DNA of 64,000 nucleotides. Source: Rhinopithecus roxellana. Lineage: Eukaryota > Chordata > Mammalia > Primates > Cercopithecidae. The stretch is taken from positions 93,914,797-93,978,796 of the forward strand of contig NC_044566.1 in assembly GCF_007565055.1 (NCBI RefSeq), given 5' to 3'. The notes beneath the pieces are model-generated. The model saw only the letters and a list, made by a program, of their open reading frames with translations, was not told the DNA's origin and made no database searches. Shown here one piece after another: positions 10,483 to 22,060 of the stretch (position 1 is its first letter; each line of letters opens with the position of its first letter). The position numbers were made by a program, and so were the translations under genes.

Positions 10483-11880
10483 TTTTCCTGACCCTGATTT
10501 CACCCAGAATGGCAGGCGGTTCCATCATCTCTTCCTACATATCAAGCCACCCACAGTCCTGTGGGTTGGCTGAGCTTAGTTGGGAAGTCCTCCTTTGGGG
10601 TCTGTCATGCAGTTGCAATGAAATGTCAGCTGGGCCTTCAGTCCTCTGAAGACTCGGCCGGGCTGAACATCCGTGGGAGCCCACTCTCATGATGTGCATT
10701 GAAGTTGGCTACTGGCTGGAAGTTCAGCTGGGTCTGTCCCTCACAGCACTCCCACTCAACCTCACCATGTAGCTTTCACAGCATGATATCTGGGCTCGCA
10801 GAGGGAGCATTCCAAGGGCAAGGGATCCAAGATTCCTAGGCAGAAGCTGCAAGGCATATTGCGACCTGTCCTCAGAAGTCCCAGAGTGTCACTTCCACCA
10901 CATTCTCTTGGACAAAGCAAGTCAAGTGTTTCACATTAAAATTTACAAAATTTAGGAAGCAAGTAAGAAAGCAGGCAAACTCACTTGGAATAATTTTCAT
11001 AGAGCTGTTCAGTTCAGATCGGTGTGCACTGCTCTGTGAATATATCTTACCTCTAAAAGTAAAAAAAATTAAAAGATTGTTATAATAATTTTTTTCTTGC
11101 AGATGATTTTTTTCCTGATTTTTTAAATTTTAAAAAATTAAACAAAAAATTGTTTGCAGAATATGTCATTTTGTTTCTTTTCATCTTCTCAGGAGCTATC
11201 ACTGTGCCTGGGCCGGGTCTTGTGGAAGATTTGGGATAGGGGAGCTGATGTCAAGCAGCCCTGGCATCCCTGCCTCTTTATGGAACCTGACTCCCCTCCC
11301 TGCAGCCAGTTCACATATTCCTTCATCAACAAAGGCTTCAAGAATGGCCACTGGTGTGTTCCACATATGGCTTTAACTGGCAAGGGTATCTGGATGGACA
11401 AAGTAGCCATGGGCTCTCTCCTTGGGGCCCTTGAGTCTGGCAGAGGCCCTGTGCACTTCCCACTTTGCTGGCTAGAAATCCCCACCTGGAACTGACAGTT
11501 AGTGATTCTATATGTCTCCTGGGCCCCTTTAGAGTCCTATACACCTGTTTGGTAAGGTGAGTCAATTCTAGCTAATCCATTTACGTGGATATTGTGACTT
11601 AACAGGTTTTTTTAACTTCCAGGTTAAAAGAAAGCATTTGAACAGTAGCCATCAAGATATAACACTGTCATGCCAGAGAATAATTCCAGTGATGTGACCA
11701 TTCAGCCCAGGGAAAGAAAGTCTTAGAAGCCATCAAGACAATGCTGCACCTGCAGGGGACCACTTGCTCTGTCCACCTTGGGTACGTCTTGCTGCTCTGG
11801 TCTCTTCACTCTGCTGAGTCACATGGCTACTCCCATACTTAATCTCACTGCAAATATGGCCATGTGTCAAGAATAAAATA
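10483..11880. other. Low-repeat sequence; possible old LTR at 10530-10930
   Basis: 10530-10930 has the wording of an old LTR or MER copy ('ggttggctgagcttagttgg', 'aagctgcaaggcatattgcg', 'gtcacttccaccacattct'); family not identified. The 113-codon frame at 11154-11495 has no recognisable domain. 11090-11150 is AT-rich. Confidence 0.4.
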
Positions 11881-12080
11881 GACGTGGCCCAGTGTGGTGG
11901 CTCATGCCTGTAACCCCAGAACTTCCAGAGGCTGAGGTGGGAGGACTGCTTGAGCCCAGGAGTTTGAGACCAGCTTGGGCAAAATGGTGAGACTCCAGCT
12001 CTACAGAAATAAGCAAATAGATTGATACGATACGATACGATACGATACAATACGACACGATACAACACAATACAATACAC
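11881..12080 (+). mobile_element. Free left Alu monomer (FLAM) with (GATAC)n tail
   Basis: 'ggcccagtgtggtggctcat' through 'tggtgagactccagctctac' is one left Alu arm only. The tail continues into a pentanucleotide array at 12024-12080. No right arm follows. Confidence 0.8.
12024..12080. repeat. (GATAC)n pentanucleotide microsatellite
   Basis: About eleven 5-bp units: five perfect GATAC then AATAC, GACAC and AACAC variants. It grew at the tail of an Alu monomer. The reverse-strand frame through it, with repeated Tyr-Arg-Ile-Val-type residues, is not a gene. Confidence 0.92.
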
Positions 12081-12244
12081 ATGAGCACAACCAGATTCCA
12101 GGCAATACAATATAGCACAAGGAATTGATAATTGGCCTCAGCAGTTGAGCCAAATGAATAGTTAGCAGCTGATTTTAGACATGTCCCATAGTGCTGTGCA
12201 CTTCACTTACTGTCAAAGGAACACATGAATAAGATAGGAATTAA

Positions 12245-12541
12245 GGCCGGGCGCGGTGGCTCAAGCCTGTAATCCCAGTACTTTGGGAGGCCGAGATGGG
12301 CGGATCACAAGGTCGGGAGATCGAGACCATCCTGGCTAACATAGTGAAACCCCGTCTGTACTAAAAAATACAAAAAACTAGCTGGGCGAGGTGGCGGGCG
12401 CCTGTAGTCCCAGCTACTTGGGAGGCTGAGGCAGGAGAATGGCGTAAACCCGGGAGGCGGAGCTTGCAGTGAGCTGAGATCCAGCCACTGCACTCCAGCC
12501 TGGGCGACAGAGCAAGACTCCGTCTCAGAAAAAAAAAAAAA
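12245..12541 (+). mobile_element. AluY, Old World monkey type
   Basis: Full-length. TSD 'aggaattaa' at 12236-12244 and 12542-12550. Diagnostic 'ggctcaagcctgtaatccc', 'actaaaaaatacaaaaaact', 'gggcgaggtggcgggcg', 'ggcgtaaacccggg' and 'gagatccagccactgc'. Confidence 0.95.
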
Positions 12542-12550
12542 AGGAATTAA

Positions 12551-13289
12551 AATAGACTTTCAAATATTTCCTTGTAATTGGCTTTAGTTCCCAGAGGAGA
12601 TTATTCCATAACATTGTTTTTTTCTCTTTTAACAAGAATTTCTTCACATTGGTTGCCAACACGCATTATGCTGCATAGAAATATTAGTTATCCATGTGGA
12701 ATTTTATATTTTCAAAGCCTCTTAAAAAAGTCAACTCTCTCCTCTGCCTTCACCCACGGTGCTCACAGACCATGGCCCTGAGGGCACGCATGGACGAGTC
12801 TGTTTTTGTTTGCTCCTGGCTTGCCAGGCCAAGTTGCTAAATGGACTTGATTCATCAAATACTTGTGAACTCAGGGAAATCTAATCAAATTTATTTAACT
12901 CAGGCCCAGACACAGAGGTGGGTCAGTGTGTCCCCATTTATTGCATGGTGTGCTGAAGTCCTGGAAGAGATCAAAAGCAGACACAAGGTGAGGCCACAAC
13001 ACGGCAGGCATTGTGTCAGCACTCTTGATCTCTAAGTCATTACTTAGGAATATATGCAACATAGTAATGACGGTTTCAGACACTCTCAATGTATATCTGA
13101 CTCGACATCTCACTTTGATGGAAAGAACCTCAGTCGACAATGAGTGAACAAGACCCGAACGTGTATGGTGTCGTGAAACCAGGCATGTGGAAGCAGGTTT
13201 CCAAAACAGGTTGGAGACTGGCTGTTCCTAAAGTCTTGCCCATCTGTCAGTTGTATCATTGTCCACAAGGTTACTTAGCCCTGAAGCCT
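12551..13289. other. Low-repeat sequence, no gene seen
   Basis: No repeat or exon recognised. The 138-codon frame at 13140-13556 has no domain and runs into an L2 remnant, so it is not called. Confidence 0.5.
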
Positions 13290-13495
13290 CAGAGTCAACC
13301 TCTCTTTCTCCCACCTCATCCACCCCACCTCTCCCTACCACCATATTTAATAAATCAGCCAAGCTTGTTGGTTCCAGAAACACAATATCTACATCCTCAA
13401 ACCTACCATTTCTCTCTGCACCCACCAGCCTCACTCCACCCCAAGCCAACTCACCCTCCCACGTGGAGAACGGCAATGATCTCCTGGCTTACTAA
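13290..13495 (+). mobile_element. L2 LINE internal remnant
   Basis: 'agcttgttggttccagaaac', 'ctaccatttctctctgcacc' and 'caatgatctcctggcttac' line up with the L2 stretch just upstream of its 3' end (Cys/His-type terminal region of ORF2). Highly diverged. Confidence 0.5.
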
Positions 13496-13559
13496 TACAT
13501 TTAACCAAAGAAGAAAAAAAGAATTAAAAATGTCTACCAGACAAAAAAGACAGTAACAA

Positions 13560-14755
13560 AATCAACAATGAATTATTAAACAGGAAAAATATCACAACAG
13601 ACCTGCTCAAAGTTAGACTCATTAATATAAAAAGAGCTAATACAGATTATTAGAAAAAATAATATTCAAAGAGAAAATGGGCCAATTGTGAATAGTTCAT
13701 AATAAAGTATAAAGCATTTTGTTGCTTTTTGTTTGTTTATTTGTTTTTTTTTTTGAGACTGAATCTCACTCTGTCACCCAGGCTGGAGTGTAGTGGTGCG
13801 ATCTCGGCTCACTGCAACCTCTGTCTCTCGGGTTCAAGCAATTCTCCTGCCTCAGCCTCCCAAGCAGCTGGGATTACAGGCTCCTGCCACCATACCCGGA
13901 TAATTTTTGTATTTTTAATAGAGACGGGGTTTTACCATGTTGGTCAGGCTGGTCTCGAACTCCTGACCTCAAGTGATCCACCTGCCTGGCCTCCCAAAGT
14001 GCGGAGATTATAGGCGTGAGCCACCATGCCCAGCCAAGTCTTTCTAAACAAATGAAAAGATGCTGAGTCTCACTCTAATAAGAAAAATACAAATTCAAAG
14101 TTGAATGAGATGCAGTTGACACTTAGAAAATTGGAAAAATTCAAAAAGTGTAAAAATGCCTGGATGGTGATGAGGGGGCCTGGTACCATTGGTTCATCCT
14201 CTTTAGAGGGCAATTTAAAAAGCACCAACCAAATTTTAACAGGCATATGCTCATTGATTTGGCAGTTCTACATCTAGGAATGTATCTTACAGATATATTT
14301 GCACATGAACATGAAGATGCAAATGCACATTGCAGCAACAAAAGAAACCAGCCAAATGCCCATTGGTAGGGGCTGGGTAAGTAACTTCTGGTACGTCCAC
14401 AGAGTAGACAATGCAGCAGTGAAAAGAATGAAACAATATTACTTGGTATGGATAAGATAAATTTTCTAGATGTACCATTAATTATAAAAAGCAACATGCA
14501 GAAGATATAAGATGTGATCGTATACAAATGTGGGTAAGGACTTATGCACATACATTACAACTATTGCTTGCATATGCAGAAATTGTTTCTCGGAAGATAT
14601 ATAAGTGGTTGTCTCTGGAAAGATGATGTGAGAATTTGGAATAAAGGAGAAGAAATTTACTTTTGCCTTTATTTCCTTTTATGATGTTTTAATTTGTACC
14701 ATATTTAAGAATGACCTATTTTTACAAAACTGTTAAGACAAAGAGAAAAGAGCTG
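13560..14755 (+). mobile_element. Old L1 (L1ME-like) 3' region, split by an Alu
   Basis: Sense L1M: 'attcaaagagaaaatgggcc' before the Alu, then 'aatgaaaagatgctgagtct', 'catctaggaatgtatcttac', 'gcaacaaaagaaaccagcc' and 'tgcttgcatatgcag'. ORF2 end plus 3'UTR, heavily mutated. Confidence 0.8.
13735..14034 (-). mobile_element. AluS
   Basis: Reverse Alu between the two L1M halves, from poly-T at 13745 to 'gccaccatgcccagcc'. Confidence 0.92.
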
Positions 14756-14758
14756 GTT

Positions 14759-15075
14759 GGCCAGGTGCAGTGGCTCACACCTGTAATCCCAGCACCGTGG
14801 GAGGCTGAGGTGGGTGGATCACTTGAGGTCAGGAGTTCAAGACCAGCCTGGCCAACATGGTGAAATCCCATCTCTACTAAAAGTACAAAAATTAGCCAGG
14901 TGTAGCGGGGTGCACCTGTAATCCCAGCTATTCAGGAGGCTGAGGCAGGAGAATCCCTTGCACCCAGGAGGCAGAGGTTGCAGTGAGCCAAGATCATACC
15001 ACTGCATTCTAGCCTGGGCAAAAGAGTGAGACTCCATCTCAAAAAAAAAAAAAAAAAGAAAGAAAAAATAAAAAG
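14759..15075 (+). mobile_element. AluS
   Basis: Full-length with an A-rich tail interrupted by G. Imperfect TSD 'aaaagagctggtt' / 'aaaagaactgatt'. It abuts the end of the L1M. Confidence 0.93.
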
Positions 15076-15230
15076 AAAAGAACTGATTATATGAGGTCAT
15101 TTTAAAGGAAAATATTAGTAATACTTTTCTAGAAAATGTGAGGTTTTACTTAGAGAGGTTGTAAAAATTCCACATCTATTACATCTTTTCCTTTTCAGAA
15201 TTATTGTGTATAAACTAATACTTCAAGCTC

Positions 15231-15424
15231 AGCCAACACGCAGAAACCCTGTCTCTACTAAAAATACAAAAATTAGCCAGGCATGGTGTTGGGTACCTGT
15301 AGTCCCAGCTACCCGGGAGGCTGAAGCAGGAGAATGGTGTGAACCCGGGAGATGGAGGTTGCAGTGAGCCAAGATCGCGCCACTGCACTCCAGCCTGGGC
15401 GACAGAGTGACACTCCGTCTCTTA
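15231..15424 (+). mobile_element. 5'-truncated Alu
   Basis: Begins mid left arm at 'gccaacacgcagaaaccctg', runs through the right arm and ends 'gacactccgtctcttac' with almost no A-tail. Truncated at both ends. Confidence 0.88.
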
Positions 15425-15454
15425 CTAAACAAACACATACATACCAATACTGCA

Positions 15455-15990
15455 GACAAAATAATAGCTAATATTTGGTCGGTGTTTATTCTGAGCAAAC
15501 ACTGTGCAAAGTGCTTCAAAATAACAGTACTAGCCCAGGCACAGTGGCTTATGCCTGCAATTTCAGCACCTTGGGAGGCTGAGGCAGGAGGATCACTTGA
15601 GGCCAAGAGTTTGAAGCCAACCTGGGTAACATAGTGAGACCTTTTCTCTTAAAAAAAAAAATTAAAAATTAGCCAGGCATGGTGGTACGTGTCTACAGTC
15701 TTAGCTACTCAGGAGGCTGAAGCAGGCAGGTTGCTTCAGCTCGGGAATTCAGGTTGCAGTGAGTTATTACAGGGCTACTGCACTCCAGCTTGAGCAACAG
15801 AGTAAGAGAGACCTTGTTTCTAAATAATAATAATAGCAATAACAACAGTACTGCCCTCATCTCTTCATTAAAGATGAAGAAATGAAAGTCAGAGTTTAAT
15901 GGGCTTACCTTAAGGTCACACAGCTAGTAAGTTACAGAGCCAAGATGCAAATCTAAGCACTCTGATGTCAGAGCTCACATGATTACCCAC
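15455..15990 (+). mobile_element. MIR SINE, split by an Alu
   Basis: Left half 15455-15525 has 'aataatagctaatatttggt' and 'caaacactgtgcaaagtgct'. Right half 15850-15990 has 'aaggtcacacagctagtaag' and 'tacagagccaagatgcaaa'. Classic MIR core with an AluJ inserted in the middle. Confidence 0.82.
15532..15840 (+). mobile_element. AluJ inside MIR
   Basis: 'agcccaggcacagtggctta' to 'gacctt'. The tail has become AAT/CAA-rich. TSD-like 'aataacagtac' / 'aacaacagtac' flanks it. Confidence 0.9.
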
Positions 15991-16227
15991 CGTATGGGTT
16001 ACTTATGATGTTATTAGTGAGTCATTTGTTTCTTGCAAAACAATACTTAAGGGCATATGATTTCCAATTCAAAACAGGTACTTAGCAGAAATAGAATCTA
16101 AACTTAACTATAGAAAATAAAAGCACAAATGTTGTAAAATCCATAAGTCCCATAAAGTTGTAATAATATTTCTGATTTTATGGCCAATGATTCAGAGAAA
16201 TTAAAAAAAATTATTTTGAGATATGTA
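15991..16227. other. Low-repeat AT-rich spacer
   Basis: No repeat or exon recognised. Its right edge supplies the left TSD of the following Alu. Confidence 0.5.
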
Positions 16228-16516
16228 GGCCAAGCATGGTGGCTCATGTCTGTAATTCCAGCACTTTGGGAGGCCGAGGTAGACAGACACCTGAGGTCAG
16301 GAGTTTGAGACCAGCCTGGTCAACATGGTGAAACCCCGTCTCTACTAAAAATACAAAAATTATCTGGGTGTGGTAGCATGTGCCTGTAGTCCCAGCTACT
16401 TGGAAGGTGGAGTCAGGAGAATTGCTTGAACCCGGGAGGCAGAGATTGCAGTGAGCCAAGATCGTGTCACCGCACTCCAGCCTGGGTGACAGAATGAGAC
16501 TCCATCTCAAAGAAAC
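16228..16516 (+). mobile_element. AluS
   Basis: Full-length. Long TSD 'aaaattattttgagatat' / 'aaaattattttaagatat' differs by one base. Confidence 0.94.
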
Positions 16517-16644
16517 AAAAATTATTTTAAGATATTTGAATAACAATTGGCAACTATGACTACTGTGTTCTATATAGTGCATGCTATTTTTTGTGTTTAT
16601 ATTCTTGATCTTCATGAAATATTAATACATAAAATGGCTTAGGT

Positions 16645-17320
16645 TGCTGTTATGGGTTAAATTGTGCCCCCCATTCATATGTTGAACCCCCAATACCTCA
16701 GAATGTCACCTTATTTGTAAATACTCTTTACAGAGGCAATCAAATTAGAGTGAGGTCATTGGAGTGGGCCTTAATCCACGATGACTGGTGTCCTTAGAAA
16801 AAGGGGACATTTGGACACAGAGAGAGACATGCGCAGAGGGAAGACGATGTGAAGAGACATAGAGAGAAGATGGCCAGGGGGAGAGAGACCTGGAACAGAT
16901 TTTCCCCTCCCAGCCCTAGCCAATACCTGCCCCCGCGCCTGTGACTGTGGCCTTATTTGGAAACAGGGCCTTTGCAGATGTCATCAAGCAAAGATGAGGT
17001 CATACTTATTAGAGTTAGGCCATGAATCCAATATGGCAGGCGTCCTTATAAAAACAGGGATCAGGACACAGGAAGAATACAATGGGAAGACAGAGGCAGA
17101 GTTGGGAGGGACGCTTCTAGAAGCCAAGGAAAGCCAAAGACTGATGGCAACACCAGAAACAAGAGAAAGGCCTGGAACGGCTTCTCCCTTAGAGCCTTCA
17201 GAGGGAGGCTGGCCTGCCGGACAACTTCCTGCGGGACTCCAAGCCTGCAGAACCGGGAGAGAATACATTTCTGCGGTTTGAAGCCACCCAGCCTGTGCAG
17301 TGGATTCCCTAGAATTCAAT
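16645..17320 (+). mobile_element. Two MLT1A-type LTR pieces in tandem
   Basis: The first piece starts 'tgttatgggttaaattgtgc' and runs to about 16930 ('cctggaacagattttcccct'). A second starts near 16935 at 'ctgtgactgtggccttattt' and runs to 17320 ('gaagccacccagcctgtg'). The second restarts in the region already covered by the first. Both are sense and diverged. Confidence 0.75.
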
Positions 17321-17828
17321 TGGCGTGGGAGTGACTTGCTAAGGGGGTGCCCACCGTTGGAGCCACCAAGGGACTAGGGAGGCAGACAGAGAAGCAGAGC
17401 AAACCCTGGAAGGGGCCAACTAGGCCAAGTCCCACAGCCAGCAACATAGAGTGGGCACCCCAGGCGAGGGCGCTGGGCTTCCTGCCCCAGCACCCCATTG
17501 GTCAAGTCACAGGTTTTGGACTACCCCCCAGTACTAGATGGTGGTTCTCCACAGAAGAGCAGCACATGTCACTTTTGAAAATCAAAGGAATCCCGAAGGG
17601 ATTCTACAAAAACAGTAGAAAGGGACCCGAGGGAACGGAGGCAGAGCCATAATATCACCCAATACATCCGATTGTCTGGTCAGTGAAATTTGGAGCCAAG
17701 AACACTGGCTGCTGGTTTCCTGTCCTGCGGTTAACTTGTTGGGGTAATTCTGAGAGCATAAGGTTGTATCTCAGACCTCAGTGAACTCTTCTGGTAAAAG
17801 GAGGTAATAATAACAATTTTGCAATTTA
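17321..17828. other. Low-repeat sequence, no gene seen
   Basis: Moderately GC-rich. The 101-codon frame at 17347-17652 has no recognisable domain. Confidence 0.5.
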
Positions 17829-18129
17829 TTTTTTTTTTTTTTTTTGAGATGGAGTGTCTCACTCTGTCGCTCAGGCTGGAGTGCAGTGGCTCAATCTTGG
17901 CTCACTGCAACCTCTGCCTCTGAGGCTCAAAATGATTCTCCTGCCTCAGCCTCCTGAGTAGCTGGGACTACAGGTGCTTGCCACCGTGCCTGGCTAATTT
18001 TTGTATTTTTAGTAGAGATGGGTTTTGCCATATTGGTCAGGTTGATCTCAAACTCCTGACCTCAAATTATTTGCCCACTTCAGCCTCCCAAAGTACTGGG
18101 ATTACAGGAGTGAGCCACTGCGCCCGGCC
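17829..18129 (-). mobile_element. AluS
   Basis: Reverse full-length Alu. Short flanks 'tgcaattta' / 'tgcattttt' look like a decayed TSD. Confidence 0.93.
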
Positions 18130-18737
18130 TGCATTTTTTTCTTTTTAAAGAAAATGTTCACTTTTCTGGGCTGATATTCAGCTTGTATTTACTGCTATAG
18201 CTACATATTGATTGTCAAACTATATAAATGGTCCTGTACTGCGTGGTAAATAGCCACCACCCCGGGGCCCCCAGATATTTCCCACTGCTTTGGTTCCTTC
18301 CCTGGAATTTCCTTGGACTTTCCTATAATCCAGTAACTAGAGTGCCTGGCACAGCTGGGGGGCTCTTAGTGCTATGGCCAGTGCTCTTTCTAATTGGTCA
18401 GTTGCTAAAGATTTTGACTGTCACCCCCAGGTTTAGCACTTGTTATGTACCTAGTCCAGTGATGGAACTGTGAGCAACAGAAAAAAAAAAAAATGTCCTG
18501 CCTTCAAGAGGCTTATAACTCAATTGAGGAGAAAACAAATACAGATTAAATAACTAGGAATAATTATGTGCTACACTGTGCTATCCTGACATGTAAAAAG
18601 TGAACGTTTTCTAGAAGAACAATATAAAAATATTACACAAGGGTACGGTACTTACCTCCCCATTTCCCAAATGGTTGGGTTCACCCATGACCCTTAGGTT
18701 TCAGTGAGGCTCCAGGATATCCAAATTAAAAATTCAA
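18130..18737. other. Low-repeat sequence, no gene seen
   Basis: No repeat or exon recognised. A-run at 18480-18493. Confidence 0.5.
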
Positions 18738-19076
18738 GCTGGGCGCGGTGGCTCATGCCTGTAATCCCAGCACTTTGGGAGGCTGAGGCAGGTGGATCAC
18801 AAGGTCAAGAGTTTGAGATCTGGCCAACACAGAGAAACAAGACAAGAGTTGAGCCTGGCCAACACAGCGAAACCCCGTCTCTACTAAAAATACAAAAATT
18901 AGCTGGGCATGGTGGTGTGTGCCTGTAATCCCAGCTACTCAGGAGGCTGAGGCAGGAGAATCGCTTGAACACAGGAGGCAGAGGTTGCAGTGAGGTGAGA
19001 TCACGCCACTGCACTCCAGCCTGGGCAACAGAGTGAGACTCTGTCTCAAAAAAAAAAAAAAAGGAGAAAGAAAAAG
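18738..19076 (+). mobile_element. AluS with internal 37-bp duplication
   Basis: TSD 'aaaaattca' at 18728-18736 and 19077-19085. Left-arm segment 18807-18843 ('aagagtttgagatctggcc...') is repeated in diverged form at 18844-18879 ('aagagttgagcctggcc...'). Confidence 0.93.
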
Positions 19077-19085
19077 AAAAATTCA

Positions 19086-19694
19086 TCGGTCAGTGGTTTT
19101 GTTGTACAAGTCTCCATGCTTTTACCACATTTTTCACAAAGTAATGAGCTCTTTTGATAATATGCCAGGAACTTGTAAAATTCTGTACTGTCTATTTTCT
19201 GTAACAGGATCTGTGTCATGTTAGCTTCAGCAAAAAGAGACTTTTTCAGAGGAAAAAAATCAATGAACCAATGTGAAGACACTCAGGATATTCTTAGGTG
19301 TGTTCTAAGCCACATTGGTGGAAAAAGGGAAGAGACATTGGTGCGAGACTGGCATTCTTCCCCGAGGAAGGCTTTGAAAAGTCAATTCAGTTCCTCTTTG
19401 CGGTTAGAGCTTGACCACAACAGGACAATGACATTTTAATGAAACCACACTGATTGACCATCTGGGTTGCAGTTGGCCCAAACTGCTTACCTCAGTTTCA
19501 ATTTTCTGAGATACAAGATATGACCCAAATCTATCCAAGATGATTGCCTTATTGATGGTGTTCTCAAAACATACTGAGATCCATGGATGACAATTGCCGC
19601 TACAGAATAATTAACTAGAGCCTAAGACTCAATTAAGGATAATAAATAATAGCTATTGGGAAAGAGATTCATATTTTTCTTTTCCTGATTTTTT
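19086..19694. other. Low-repeat sequence, no gene seen
   Basis: No repeat or exon recognised. Confidence 0.5.
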
Positions 19695-19998
19695 TTCTTT
19701 CTTTCTTTTTTTGTTTTTGTAAGACATGGTCTCACGCCCAGGCTGAGTGCAGTGGAGTAATCATGGCTCACTGCCACCTTGACCTCCTGGGCTCAAGCAA
19801 TCCTCCCACCTTAGCCTTCTCATTAGTTGGGATTACAAGGGTGTGCCACCACACCCAGCTAATTGTTTAGTTGTTTTGTAGAGACAGGGGGTCTTACTAT
19901 GTTGCCCAAGCTAGTCTTGAACTCCTGGCCTCAAGTGGTTCTCCAGCCTCAGTCTCCCAACGTATTGGGATTACAGGCATGAGCCACAGTGCCTGACC
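19695..19998 (-). mobile_element. AluJ
   Basis: Reverse Alu with a CTTT-containing tail. TSD-like 'ttcctgatttt' / 'ttcctgatatttt'. Confidence 0.9.
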
Positions 19999-20224
19999 TC
20001 TTCCTGATATTTTAAATGGACTTTTGAATTGTTTTATGTACAAAGGATTTGTTTTCACCTATATTTAATTATGACTTATCCAATGAGTAGCAATATAAGT
20101 GCTTGAAATACAGTAGCTCATCTTTTTTTTTTTTTCTACGAGAACTGTAGAGTTTACAACTCTTTGACATTGCTCTCATGGGGAGGTGGGGTCTAGAGCC
20201 TCTCTCCTTATATCTCAGTGGGAT

Positions 20225-20665
20225 GTGTATTCATTTCCTAGGCCTACCTCAACAAGTGGCCACAAACTAGGGGTGGCTTTACACAATGAAAACATATCTT
20301 CTCATGGTTCTGGAAGTCCAGAGTCAGGTTAAGAGCAGGATTGGTTCCTTCTGGAGGCTCTGGAGGAAATCTCATTCCCCACCCCTTGGCTTATAGACAC
20401 CTCACTCTAATCTCTGCCTCTGATCTCTGTCTCTGATCTCTGATCTTCACATGGCATTCTCCCTGTGTCTTTGTCTCTGTGTCCAAATTTCCTTCTCTTA
20501 GAAGGACATCAGTCATACTGGGTTAGGGGGTGGATTCATCTGAGTGCATTCGTCTTCACTTGATTGCACCTGCACAGGCTATTTCCAAAGAAATCACATT
20601 CACAGGGACCCGGGGTTAGAACTTCAACATGTCTTTGTAGGGGACATAATTCATCCCTTTACAAG
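20225..20665 (-). mobile_element. MLT1A-type LTR
   Basis: Reverse MaLR LTR: 'tgtattcatttcctaggcct', 'ttctcatggttctggaagtc', 'ttccttctggaggctctgga', 'aggacatcagtcatactggg' and 'tagaacttcaacatgt'. Near complete. Confidence 0.78.
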
Positions 20666-20734
20666 CTGAGATTTCTTCAACCCATAAAATGAGCAAAAGT
20701 GGCACTGGGGGACTCCCAAGGGCAGGTCAAAAAG

Positions 20735-21100
20735 GTGATGCCTCTTTGTCCTTGCTCACTGCCACCTTCTCACTCAGAGACTTGAGCAGCCACACATGAA
20801 ATTCAGCCAGTGAGAGAGGCCACCTGGCTGCCTGGGGTCAGCAGCTCAGGCCCTCGAGTCCTGCCAGGCCTGGGTGACACATGTGCCTGAAGAAGCCTTC
20901 AGGTGATTCCAGCCCTGCCTTCAGGTCACCCTGCATTTGAGTCTTCCCAGTCAAGGTTCCAGATGTTGTGGAGCAGAGACAAGTTACTCCCACTGTCTGA
21001 CTTCCTGGACCTCAGTATCTGAGCATAAATAAAATGGTGTTGTTTTAAGCCACAAATTCTGGGGTAATTTGTTACACAGCAATTGTGACAGAAAGAATAG
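20735..21100 (+). mobile_element. MLT1-like LTR, old
   Basis: 'tgcctctttgtccttgctca' at the left and 'aataaaatggtgttgtttta', 'gccacaaattctggggtaat' and 'ttgttacacagcaattg' at the right are typical of a diverged MLT1 LTR end. Opposite orientation to its left neighbour. Confidence 0.55.
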
Positions 21101-21294
21101 GACTAGAGACTCCAAAGAAATCATCTTCAACAGTGTTCAAATACTTTTTCTTATCTAGTCCCTAAAATAATTTAGGAAAACTATGAACCTCTTCACTTAT
21201 TTTTATGTTGACATCCAATTTTTTTCATCCTACATTGGCTATTTCTGGAATATTATAAATATTGATGGTTTGATGCTTAAACTCTTTATGTAAG

Positions 21295-21570
21295 TTTTGC
21301 TCTTGTTCCCCAGGCTGGAGCACAGTGGCGCGATCTCGGCTCACTACAACCTCCACTTCCCATGTTCCAGCGATTCTCCTGCCTCAGCCTCCAGAGTAGC
21401 TGGGATTACAGGCACCTGCCACCACTCCTGGCTAATTTGTTTGTATTTTTAGTAGAAATGGGGTTTCACTATGTTGCCCAGGCTGGTCTCGAACTCCTGA
21501 CTTCAGTTGATCCACCTGCCTCAACCTCCCAAAGTGCTAGGATTACAGGCATGAGCCACCACACCCAGCC
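21295..21570 (-). mobile_element. AluS lacking its poly-A tail
   Basis: Reverse Alu that begins at 'ttttgctcttgttccccagg' without a T-run, so it lost or never had a tail. Otherwise full through 'gagccaccacacccagcc'. Confidence 0.9.
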
Positions 21571-22060
21571 AATAAATGACCATTTTTAAAAGCATAATTT
21601 GATTGAAAATGTAGTCCAAAACTGAAACAGCCTAGGTGTCCATCAGTAGGAGAACGGATAAAAGGACTGTGGTATATTCATACAGTAGGATTCTACTCAG
21701 TGATAGAAAGGAACAAATTACTTATACGTGAAACAACACAGATGAATCTTGGAAACATTCTGATCAAAAGCATCCAGACACAAGAGAGTACATATGGTAC
21801 GATTCCATGTATATGAAGTTCAAAAACAGGAGAACTAATCTAAGGGGTAAGAATATCAGATAGTGGTTGCCTCTGGGGAGGAGTAGGAGCGAGGAGTAAC
21901 TAAAAAATGGCATCAGAGGCCTGGTGCTGAGGCTTCCACCTGTAATCTCAGCACTTTGGGAGCCCGAAGCAGGTGGATCACCTGAAGTCAGGAGTTCGAG
22001 ACCAGCCTGGCCAAGATGGTGAAACCCCATCTCTATTAAAAATACAAATATTAGCCAGGT

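Noticed and set aside
11733..12118. Reverse-strand frames of 125 and 83 codons with Tyr-Arg-Ile-Val-type repeats
   Set aside because: They are read through the (GATAC)n microsatellite and an Alu monomer.
12245..12541. Recurring short palindromes and regular repeats suggesting a CRISPR-like array across the window
   Set aside because: The recurrences are Alu copies on both strands at irregular spacing; no uniform repeat-spacer pattern exists.
13140..13556. 138-codon open frame on the + strand
   Set aside because: Its second half is a diverged L2 remnant; no known domain in the first half.
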